The position numbers were made by a program, and so were the translations under genes. Of a DNA stretch of 32,676 nt, positions 25,001-31,677 are shown one piece after another. The notes under the pieces are model-generated. The model saw only the letters and a list, made by a program, of their open reading frames with translations. It searched no databases and was not told the origin of the DNA. Position 1 is the first letter of the stretch. Each line of letters begins with the position of its first letter. Source of the DNA: CAVLCC01 sp963661535 (GTDB lineage Bacteria; Actinomycetota; Coriobacteriia; Coriobacteriales; CADBOM01); assembly GCA_963661535.1 (NCBI GenBank), contig CAVLCC010000021.1:1-32676 (forward strand), given 5' to 3'.

Positions 25001-26367
25001 GTGGCAAAACATACTACAATCAAGCTGTAGATGGCGAAAATAGTGTGTTCTATGTTCCAATTAAGCCTAATAGCAAGCTATACTTTGGTGCTTATTCAAC
25101 ATCTATGCGCTGCGAGATTGCATTCACACTAGACAACACTCTTCCAGATACCGCTACTCCAATTGATGGCAGTGCACTAGCTGCAGCAATTGAAGAAGCA
25201 GTCACCACATATGATGCTGCTAATATTTCTGACGATGGTTCAGAGTTCAAGATTGGTGACAAATATGTTCCAACCACAGAAGCAGCTAAGCTCGATACTG
25301 CAATCAAGCAGGCTAAGAGTGTTCTTTATGGCAACACATCAACCAAAGAAAATATGGATTCGGTTGTAGCCACACTTCAAGCTGCAGTTGTAGCATTTAA
25401 CGCAGCATATGTGGATGTTAAAGATCTTGGTTGGGAGCGCATTTCTGGACAACAAAGAGAAGATACTGCTGCAGCAATTGCAACCAAAGGTTGGTCGAGC
25501 AGCAAAACTGCAATCATAGCAAGTGCAACAAATTATCCAGATGCACTATGCGCTAGTGCAGTTGCTGGTAATTATGACTGCCCACTACTTCTTGTATTTA
25601 AAGACAATCTTCCATCTGCAACCACAAAGGCACTTGTGTCTTTGGGAGTTGAAAATGTTATAGTTATGGGCGGAGATGGAGCAATTTCTGACACTGTTGT
25701 AAGTGAAATTGAAAAACTTGGAATAGATGCCGAACGTGTATCTGGAGAGACAAGAGAAGAAACCAGTATTAAAGCTATGGAGAAAGTGACTTCTCTAAAT
25801 GATAGTTATGATACAGTTGTGATTTCTTATGGATATAACTTCCCAGATGCACTATCAATTAGCCCTTATTCATATGTTGCTTCTGCACCTATTTTGCTAA
25901 CGCAAGGTGACGGTACGCTAAAAGACTCCGTAGTATCTGCTATTAAGTCAAACTCCAATGTTAAAAATGTTGTTATCGTTGGCGGTAGTGCTGTTGTATC
26001 TGACACAGTAAAAGATCAGCTTGGCAGCGGTTATACCTACAATCGTCTAGCTGGACAAACTCGTTTTGAGACATCTCAAAAAATTGCAGAATTTGAGCTA
26101 GCTGCAACTGATGCAGATGGAAACAAACTCTTTAATTCTTCTAATTCGGCACTTGCTTATTCAGAAAACTTCCCAGATGCACTATCTGGTGGAGCATTTT
26201 GTGGACACAGACAATCAATTCTTATGATTGCAAACGACTCAAATTATGATATTGCAATCAACACTCTAAATTCACAAAAATCTTCTAGAGTTCTAGGTGT
26301 TGTATTTGGCGGAGAAGGAGTTATTAGCAAAGATTTATATAACTTGGTAGAAGAGGGAACAAAGTAG
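22063..26367 (+). CDS. Large cell-wall-bound surface protein with repeated 'DGTY' beta domains and three cell-wall-binding (PF04122-type) repeats
   Basis: A 1434-residue secreted protein. A signal peptide covers residues 1-30 (ending AMA). Beta-rich domains opening with DGTY or a similar phrase lie at about 83-250, 446-575 and 922-1025. A related one at 576-715 lacks that opening. They loosely resemble NEAT (heme-binding) domains in layout. Short helical FIVAR-like segments lie at about 382-443 and 1036-1115. The last 310 residues hold three cell-wall-binding type 2 repeats, marked by RISGQQRED, RVSGETREE and RLAGQTRFE, each followed by a PDAL motif (1159, 1261, 1371). These repeats attach proteins non-covalently to wall polymers. 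It is the first gene after the cobalamin riboswitch, so a role in catching corrinoid at the surface is likely. Heme is the main alternative ligand. Confidence 0.88.
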   Translation: MKKGFEKVFSCAMAFIFAFGMTPTLPTAMADEAKQDVVEQGAIKDGTTTKDQTALNNEASEGDAAALDKASEQEATLQTTTLTDGTYSVNVASSMGMLTPMTGDEASYIVVKENKAYVVFNGTSNPDKNGAVKYDALYRGKVSEAPADAASADCVVGIPIYAPEGSTSYTYGGNTYTWSDGTGVVYGYTYVLDFDKDTLISKLDDTSNEDIDFTMRYTSHYMSSSGSSDYASKWSGSKDQYLTLSNVVRASDSTDVPSADDSGDVEPVETFYVNFQYSRPNTNPGSAGLVCDFTDAVITVVDETNKSYSVDTSSGLGKVTVPKGHTYTMTMSKEGCAEIVQGEWDVEKHNYIYTFTGNDKTVLTFTEEDAGKNLHGYYAPIPQAADDLKKALAMVPTNTGIFTDSTAAALKTAVDNADTTCLEEDKLAEMTQNVLNALTNLVPKDGTYSASITLVGKQMFKPSTGTLTVKNGKMTYNGLTPTDTYTKYYKPSVMYSDGIITDEQVTEYVATAKQEAQDAETAGDTTNMVYGTKRTDAAQGYSFDIPVQKLDSTIVVGAYSSTRNSWNSTGCFYIDAASLEQIPETLTITNNTAMFKGEKAQLFYDKDGNTNLRLTLSGSTYHYLVKGTYEQAVQIGDDTSKWIAGALDENSKYYFDIPIKDGETKIPLVSVSSTYYDKYTQGLNTVERSFYARQAELDVDNLTLTIGDYSSTEDCTLANYGTDIANGTDASIDVVGCINSNTYKYAVSFKLASKYDKVFVGNKTNAAQAAASSLISPAADGTITLDPKDDGSGHDGAKSTMSSGVGTTISVRNASDQTWTEYVVTPDLLDNTVSLDKLSTIDDVKALIEKLPSFEQVTAENETQIRTAERAYNALTTAEQAQLDTQSATKYAYDTMQPYGRVLETAVWALEALNPVNNETSLAEGIYNANSGLTSEYSKGKSTSPRERPWSVKSISVDADGNATAAVTVESTGYTYIRFGGKTYYNQAVDGENSVFYVPIKPNSKLYFGAYSTSMRCEIAFTLDNTLPDTATPIDGSALAAAIEEAVTTYDAANISDDGSEFKIGDKYVPTTEAAKLDTAIKQAKSVLYGNTSTKENMDSVVATLQAAVVAFNAAYVDVKDLGWERISGQQREDTAAAIATKGWSSSKTAIIASATNYPDALCASAVAGNYDCPLLLVFKDNLPSATTKALVSLGVENVIVMGGDGAISDTVVSEIEKLGIDAERVSGETREETSIKAMEKVTSLNDSYDTVVISYGYNFPDALSISPYSYVASAPILLTQGDGTLKDSVVSAIKSNSNVKNVVIVGGSAVVSDTVKDQLGSGYTYNRLAGQTRFETSQKIAEFELAATDADGNKLFNSSNSALAYSENFPDALSGGAFCGHRQSILMIANDSNYDIAINTLNSQKSSRVLGVVFGGEGVISKDLYNLVEEGTK

Positions 26368-26432
26368 GTTATACCTCTTGGCTATAAAGCTTGTTCATAA
26401 ATTTAATTGCTAGTATTTTTTTAGCTTTTATT

Positions 26433-26480
26433 GCGGTATGTGGAATATTGTTTTGTATGTTTTATTTTTCCACATACCGC
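26433..26480. other. Perfect 13-bp inverted repeat between the first two operon genes
   Basis: Arms 26433-26445 and 26468-26480 (gcggtatgtggaa with its complement) enclose a 22-base loop. No T-tract follows on the + strand. A second, weaker pair (ttgtgatg 26503-26510, catcacaa 26546-26553) lies just downstream. It could be a processing or stability element that sets different levels for the receptor and transporter genes, or an operator. Confidence 0.5.
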
Positions 26481-26596
26481 ATACAAATGTTAAGATTGAT
26501 GATTGTGATGATTGCAAATTTATAAAAAATTTACGAATTTTTGACCATCACAAACATTTGGAATTTTTTTAAGAAATGGGGTGTTTAGAAGGATTT

Positions 26597-27742
26597 ATGA
26601 AAAAAGCGGATTTTAGACATGCAAAAAGTATTGAAAAGCGCACCCGAAAGTCGACCTTTTCTTGTATTTTTGCTGTTGTTTTGATTGGCATTTTAACTTT
26701 TGTTTTTGCAATGCCAAGAGAAGCTTATGGAACATTTGCCGACTATTCAGATGGTGCAGGCAATGTTACAGATTTTGAGCGCTTTGAGCAGCAAGCTGCA
26801 ATTGCAACAGGGGTAATGGGTTCAACCATAAACGCAAGTGATATTCCTGATGGAACATATACTTTGCCAGTTGGTGACAGCGTTACTTTTTCTAATGGCA
26901 GCGTAAATGTTATTACCAGCTCTACTATGTGCTATGTAAAGTCGTGTACTTTAAATGTTTCGGGCGATACCATAACTGTTAACTTTAGTTTATCCGAGGC
27001 ATATAACTATCTATATATGGGAAGTGCAGAAGAAGCTGCTTCAAAAACAAACGCAGATGGAACTGATGCTTCAAACTACATTGCTGGAGACCGCGAGGGC
27101 GATGAGTATTTCTACACCATAACTATTCCTAGCTTAAACAGCACTATTGAGTTATCAACTTATAGTGGAGGCCGTGGAAACGAAAGCGGAAGATGGTGGA
27201 CCAGAAGGATGATGTTTGTTTCTACCGACGAGATCAACAAGGCGGTAGAAGATGCGAAACAAAATCCAGATCCAGAGCCTACGCCAGATACTGATTCGGG
27301 TACAGATTCTGGCACAGGCAGCAGTGATAGCGGCACCGATGATAATTCACAGGAAATTAGTGTAAGCACAAGACGAAGCGGAAGCGGAACCGGAAGTGGT
27401 TCTAGCACAGGATCTGGACGTGGAACAAGCTCTCGCTCAGTTAATACAAGCAGAAGCAGTAATTCAACAAATTCGGTTAAAAGTTCGCCTTCAACCAAAA
27501 CTGGAATTTTAATTGCTTCTGTTAGCAAAGAGGGTGGAAGTTCTGCAGATAACACACCTGCCGCACAAGCTGTGGTAAAAGAAGAGTCAAAAGGTTCTGT
27601 TCCTGTGGTTGCCTTGGGTATTACAGGAGCAAGCGTGGCACTTTTGGCTGCAGGTCTTGCAATTCAAACTATAGTATTTAAGCGCAGACTAGGTGATGTG
27701 CTTCCTTTTGCTAAAACAAGCGACAAAAGTCAAAACAACTAG
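26597..27742 (+). CDS. Membrane-anchored 'DGTY'-domain surface protein
   Basis: A 381-residue protein. ATG 26597 follows AGAAGGA. The earlier ATG at 26576 has no site. A signal-peptide-like region covers residues 20-47 after a basic N-terminus. One beta-rich domain at about 85-210 starts IPDGTYTLPV and shares style with the domains of the large wall protein and of the lipoprotein downstream. A Ser/Gly/Thr-rich linker at about 228-300 could span the wall. One C-terminal membrane helix lies at about 334-361, followed by FKRR and a short cytoplasmic tail. There is no LPXTG sortase motif. Position in the riboswitch operon suggests it passes ligand from the wall receptor toward the membrane. A membrane helix next to an ExbB/ExbD-like pair also makes it a candidate TonB-like partner. 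Confidence 0.82.
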   Translation: MKKADFRHAKSIEKRTRKSTFSCIFAVVLIGILTFVFAMPREAYGTFADYSDGAGNVTDFERFEQQAAIATGVMGSTINASDIPDGTYTLPVGDSVTFSNGSVNVITSSTMCYVKSCTLNVSGDTITVNFSLSEAYNYLYMGSAEEAASKTNADGTDASNYIAGDREGDEYFYTITIPSLNSTIELSTYSGGRGNESGRWWTRRMMFVSTDEINKAVEDAKQNPDPEPTPDTDSGTDSGTGSSDSGTDDNSQEISVSTRRSGSGTGSGSSTGSGRGTSSRSVNTSRSSNSTNSVKSSPSTKTGILIASVSKEGGSSADNTPAAQAVVKEESKGSVPVVALGITGASVALLAAGLAIQTIVFKRRLGDVLPFAKTSDKSQNN

Positions 27743-27797
27743 CTAATAAGGGTTTTTATTTAATCAAACAAAAAAATAGAGAGGATCAAGAAAAGAA

Positions 27798-28529
27798 ATG
27801 CTTAACGAAACCATGAGAATAATTGCAAATGCTTTGCAAACTCCAGTAGTTTTTCTACTAGTAGCACTAGTAGCACTAATGATTATTATGATTGGAATGT
27901 TGATAGCCGAGATTTTTACTGAGCGCAAGAGATTTAAAGTAAAGCTACCTGAGTTAGTAGACCAATTGCAAGATGGAACTGATATTCCTCTAACAATTGA
28001 AAAAAGTGGACTTTTGCGCAGGCAAAGAGATGCACTGCTAGAGCTGCTTCGTCACCCAGAAATTAGCAATGACGCTAGAGAATCCATGGCAGTAAATCTT
28101 GTTTTTGTTGAACAAACACACTTTGACAATCGCGTAAAAGTAACCGATTTAATTGCAAAAATTTCTCCTATGCTAGGTCTTATGGGAACACTTATTCCAC
28201 TAGGTCCTGGTCTTATGGCAATTGGTTCTGGAGACACCTCAACTCTATCTGCAAGCTTGCTAATGGCATTTGATACTACAGTTCTAGGTCTAGTTGTAGC
28301 TGCAATTTCACTTTTGATTTCAACAATTAGAAAAAGCTGGTATGCAAAATATATGTCTGCATTTGAGGCTGCCACTGAGTGTGTGCTAGAGGTAGCTTCT
28401 GATAATAAAGACTTTGGATTGTCTTCATCTTATGGAATAAAGAAAGATAAGAATGACACGAAAGACAAAACCCAAGACTTACAAATACCTCGCCATATTG
28501 CTGCATCTGAAGAAGAAGGTGTTTTATAA
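27798..28529 (+). CDS. MotA/TolQ/ExbB-type proton channel protein
   Basis: A 243-residue inner-membrane protein with three spans at about 17-40, 124-142 and 157-178. The family signature is SPMLGLMGTLIPLGPG at 123-138 followed by AFDTTVLGLVVAAI, including the threonine pair T160/T161 at the place of the conserved channel threonines in ExbB and TolQ. The cytoplasmic loop between spans 1 and 2 is about 80 residues, as in ExbB. AGAGAGGA lies upstream. The next gene begins at the base after its stop and encodes the likely ExbD-like partner. ExbB normally powers outer-membrane transport through TonB, so its place in a monoderm corrinoid operon is unusual. Confidence 0.88.
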   Translation: MLNETMRIIANALQTPVVFLLVALVALMIIMIGMLIAEIFTERKRFKVKLPELVDQLQDGTDIPLTIEKSGLLRRQRDALLELLRHPEISNDARESMAVNLVFVEQTHFDNRVKVTDLIAKISPMLGLMGTLIPLGPGLMAIGSGDTSTLSASLLMAFDTTVLGLVVAAISLLISTIRKSWYAKYMSAFEAATECVLEVASDNKDFGLSSSYGIKKDKNDTKDKTQDLQIPRHIAASEEEGVL

Positions 28530-28826
28530 ATGATTAGACGCAAGCACGCAAGATTATCTTCTAGAACAAAAATTCAAGAAGAAGATGTAAATCCAAATTC
28601 GTATCTAACAAATTTGTCGGATTGCATGCTAGTTATGGCTGTGGGTTTGTTGGTTGCTTTGGTTTCGCACTATGGAGTTGATTTGCAAAGCAATGAGCAG
28701 TCTATAACGGGCACAGAAGTTCAAATGGATACCAATCAAGATGGAGTAATCGACAGCAATTTCAAAGAAGCTGGAAGCGTATATTATGACCCATCAACCG
28801 GCAATTACTATATGGTTCCCAAATAG
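28530..28826 (+). CDS. Small ExbD-like (DUF2149-like) membrane protein
   Basis: A 98-residue protein with a basic N-terminus, a single membrane helix (about 30-47) and a short outer C-terminal part. The helix begins NLSDCMLVMAVGLLVALV. The Asp (D31) at its start matches the proton-carrying Asp of ExbD and TolR, whose helices begin (V/L)(V/L)DV-LVLL. As I recall, DUF2149 proteins have this form and lie beside ExbB-like genes in methanogens and some Firmicutes. The absence of any gap after the ExbB-like gene supports a complex. The outer part carries MDTNQDGVIDSNF, which resembles a single EF-hand-like calcium loop, so metal binding is possible. Confidence 0.8.
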   Translation: MIRRKHARLSSRTKIQEEDVNPNSYLTNLSDCMLVMAVGLLVALVSHYGVDLQSNEQSITGTEVQMDTNQDGVIDSNFKEAGSVYYDPSTGNYYMVPK

Positions 28827-28865
28827 GATTTTGTGTTGGTTTTGTAGCAAAAGGGTGGTTTTTAG

Positions 28866-29312
28866 ATGAATAAACTAAAAAAACTTGTATGTTGTATGTT
28901 TGTTGTTGTTTGCTTGGCTTGCGCAACTTTGATGATTTGTGCTTGTTCTCAATCTGGACAAGATGCAACATCTCAAATTCAAAATGGTGTTATTGCAGAT
29001 GGAAACTACAAGATTGATGTAACACTTTCTGGTGGTAGTGGAAAAGCAAGTGTATCTTCGCCTGCAAGTTTGTCTGTTCAAAATGGCGAAATGGTTGCAG
29101 TTATTGTTTGGAGCAGTTCAAACTATGACCTCATGAAGGTTGGAAACGAGGAGCTGTCTCCTATTACAACTGAGGGTGGATCTACCTTTAAGGTTCCAAT
29201 AAATACACTAGATGAGCCTTTGAAATTTCAAGCTCAAACTGGCGCCATGTCAACACCTCATATGATCGACTACACACTTACATTTGATAAAAAGAGTCTT
29301 AAATACGAGTAA
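28866..29312 (+). CDS. 'DGTY'-domain lipoprotein
   Basis: A 148-residue secreted lipoprotein. A hydrophobic signal ends in the lipobox-like ICAC with Cys27 as the likely lipid site. The rest is one domain at about 44-140: IADGNYKIDVTLSGGSGKAS, a VQNGEMVAVIVWSSSNYD strand pair, GGSTFKVPI and a final STPHMIDYTLTF. I recall very similar domains next to, or fused to, siderophore/cobalamin-type ABC transporters in gut Firmicutes. It shares its layout with the domains in the two upstream surface proteins. It probably hands ligand to the binding protein encoded next. The ligand is not shown by the sequence. Confidence 0.82.
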   Translation: MNKLKKLVCCMFVVVCLACATLMICACSQSGQDATSQIQNGVIADGNYKIDVTLSGGSGKASVSSPASLSVQNGEMVAVIVWSSSNYDLMKVGNEELSPITTEGGSTFKVPINTLDEPLKFQAQTGAMSTPHMIDYTLTFDKKSLKYE

Positions 29313-29362
29313 TTTAATCTTGACTTATGCAAGCAATACAACCAAACATGAATGAGAAATCT

Positions 29363-30526
29363 ATGAAATTTGAGCATAAAAAAACAAAACTGGCAGCTGT
29401 CTTGGTGTGTGCATTGCTTTTAGTAACCTGCGTTATGGCAGGTTGTGGAGAAAAGCAAACTCAAGACTTTAGAAATCCAGATCTTGGATGTGGGTGGGAG
29501 TCAACTGGCACGCTAGAGCTTAAGTATGCTCAAAACTTTTCTATAGACTACTACGATGGTGGATATAAGCTTGCATGCATTGCAAATGATGCTAGGTATT
29601 TAATTGTGCCTAGTGGGGCAGAAGTACCAGCAGGTCTCTCAAGTGACATAGTTGTTCTCCAGCAGCCTCTAGACAATATATACATGGTTGCAACCGACAC
29701 AATGTGCATGTTTGATTCTATAAACGAGCTAGACAGCATTGCAATTTCTAGCTTGCAGGCACAAGACTGGTCAAACGAAAATGCAAGGTCTGCAATGGAG
29801 GCAGGCAAAATTGAATATGGAGGAAAATACAATTCACCCGACTATGAAGTAATTGTGTCCAAATCTTGCAAGATGGCTATTGAATCTACCATGATTAACC
29901 ATGTTCCAGAGGTTAAAGAAAAACTCCAAGATATGGGCATAGTTGTTTTGACTGAACAGTCTAGTCAAGAGTCTAACCCTTTGGGTCGAACAGAGTGGGT
30001 CAAACTCTATGGAGCTATGTTTAACAAAGAGGATTTGGCAAATCAAGTATTTGAACAGCAAGTTGCGCAAGTTGATTCAATTTTTACCACAGATACCAAC
30101 AGTCCAACAGTTGCATTTTTCTATATCAATTCAAATGGTGCGCCTGTAGTGAGAAAACCTGGAGACTACATTACAAAAATGATTTCTATGGCTGGCGGAG
30201 ATTATGTATTCAAACAGCTAGACACATCGGAGTCTGGATCTTCATCTGTAACCATGGAGATGGAGAGTTTTTATATCCAAGCTAGAGATAGCGATGTGAT
30301 TATCTATAACTCAACAACTACGGGGGGAATCTCATCTATATCGGAGCTTATTTCTAAAAATGATGTATTTAGCGAGTTTAAGGCTGTGCAGAATAACAAT
30401 GTTTGGTGCAGCGAGTCGAACATGTATCAGATGGCGATGAGCTCAGGCGACATAATCTTAGAAATAAACTCGATTTTAGCGGGCGACCAAACTCGCGATT
30501 ATAAATATTTTACAAAGCTTAAGTAG
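29363..30526 (+). CDS. ABC transporter substrate-binding lipoprotein (BtuF/FecB type)
   Basis: A 387-residue binding protein. ATG 29363 gives a compact lipoprotein signal, MKFEHKKTKL then a hydrophobic core and lipobox MAGC (Cys28). In-frame ATGs at 29327 and 29348 are possible, and no start has a strong ribosome binding site. The two-lobed class III binding fold is indicated by YAQNFSIDYYDGGYKL, IVVLQQPLDNIYM, YEVIVSKSCKMAIES and SNPLGRTEWVKLYGAMF. This subgroup is usually annotated iron-siderophore, but the riboswitch upstream argues for corrinoid. Permease and ATPase genes follow. Confidence 0.87.
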   Translation: MKFEHKKTKLAAVLVCALLLVTCVMAGCGEKQTQDFRNPDLGCGWESTGTLELKYAQNFSIDYYDGGYKLACIANDARYLIVPSGAEVPAGLSSDIVVLQQPLDNIYMVATDTMCMFDSINELDSIAISSLQAQDWSNENARSAMEAGKIEYGGKYNSPDYEVIVSKSCKMAIESTMINHVPEVKEKLQDMGIVVLTEQSSQESNPLGRTEWVKLYGAMFNKEDLANQVFEQQVAQVDSIFTTDTNSPTVAFFYINSNGAPVVRKPGDYITKMISMAGGDYVFKQLDTSESGSSSVTMEMESFYIQARDSDVIIYNSTTTGGISSISELISKNDVFSEFKAVQNNNVWCSESNMYQMAMSSGDIILEINSILAGDQTRDYKYFTKLK

Positions 30527-30644
30527 TGTTGCGAAAAATTTTTAAGGTGCAAAAAAAGTTTGCGGTTTTAGTGCAAATTTTTTAGTACACACAAATAACC
30601 AATTATTTAAGACGCAAGCACATAAGACGATTTGAGTATATAAA

Positions 30645-31673
30645 ATGACAGAAGACATTACAAAAGACAATGGTAGCAAAACTAGGACATCTATTGTATT
30701 TATTGCTCTAGCTATTGCTGTTCTTGCTCTTTTTATAACAACTCTTATTGTTGGAACAACCAGCGTGGGAATCAATGAGATTTTATCTATTCTTACCGGT
30801 CAAGATACAACTAGCGCACAGTTTACAATTGTGTGGACAATCAGGCTTCCGCGTGCAATTGCTTGTATTGTTTTAGGCGGAGCACTTGCTCTCGCAGGTT
30901 TTTTGCTCCAAACATTTTTTAACAATCCAATAGCAGGACCTTATATCTTGGGAATTTCTTCTGGAGCCAAGCTAGTAGTTGCACTTGTGATGATTTTTGC
31001 TTATGGTGCCGCATGGGCATCTAACTCGTGGGTGCTCATCTTAGCAGCGTTTGTTGGAGCTATGGTATCTATGGGCTTTGTGCTGCTTATGTCTTCTAAA
31101 GTGAACTCTATGGCAATGCTAATTGTTGCAGGTGTAATGATTGGATATATCTGCTCAGCCATTACAGAGTTTGTAATCACCTTTGCAGACGATCAAAATA
31201 TAGTTAATCTTCACAACTGGTCGATGGGAAGTTTTTCGGGCACAAGCTGGACTTCTGTTCAAATTATGACCATAGTCGTTGTTATAACCACCATTTTGGT
31301 ATTTTTACTTTCAAAGCCAATAGGTGCTTTTCAGATGGGCGAGGCCTATGCGCAAAACATGGGCGTAAATATCAAGCTATTTAAGGTCGCCTTAATTTTG
31401 CTCTCAAGTCTTTTGGCAGCAACTGTTACTGCTTTTGCAGGTCCTATCTCATTTGTTGGAATTGCTGTTCCACACTTAATAAAAGGATTCTTAAAATCAT
31501 CCAAACCAATAAAAGTTATACCTGCATGTTTTTTGGGCGGTGCCGTATTTTGTTTGGGCTGCGACCTAATTGCACACGTTGCTTTTGCTCCCACAGAGAT
31601 GTCGATTAGTGCTGTTACGGCTGCATTTGGTGCTCCAATTGTTATTAGCATGATGCTAAAGAAGCACAGGTGA
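30645..31673 (+). CDS. FecCD/BtuC-type ABC transporter permease
   Basis: A 342-residue membrane protein with about ten spans. Family hallmarks are TIRLPRAIACIVLGGALALAG, NNPIAGPYILGISSGA, the SMGSFSGTSW segment and the cytoplasmic coupling region ISFVGIAVPHLIKGFLKSSK. The family imports vitamin B12, heme and siderophores. The gene lies between its binding protein and ATPase genes and ends 4 bases before the latter. About 118 bases separate it from the binding-protein gene, without a clear terminator. Substrate is inferred from the riboswitch. Confidence 0.93.
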   Translation: MTEDITKDNGSKTRTSIVFIALAIAVLALFITTLIVGTTSVGINEILSILTGQDTTSAQFTIVWTIRLPRAIACIVLGGALALAGFLLQTFFNNPIAGPYILGISSGAKLVVALVMIFAYGAAWASNSWVLILAAFVGAMVSMGFVLLMSSKVNSMAMLIVAGVMIGYICSAITEFVITFADDQNIVNLHNWSMGSFSGTSWTSVQIMTIVVVITTILVFLLSKPIGAFQMGEAYAQNMGVNIKLFKVALILLSSLLAATVTAFAGPISFVGIAVPHLIKGFLKSSKPIKVIPACFLGGAVFCLGCDLIAHVAFAPTEMSISAVTAAFGAPIVISMMLKKHR

Positions 31674-31677
31674 GTTT

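Noticed and set aside
25425..26367. Repeated PDAL-containing segments as a DNA repeat or mobile element
   Set aside because: They are the three cell-wall-binding protein repeats. Similarity is at the protein level and in frame.
27160..27555. Minus-strand ORF opposite the Ser/Gly-rich linker
   Set aside because: Arises from the repetitive linker codons and has a Leu/Pro/Val repeat composition with no start signal.
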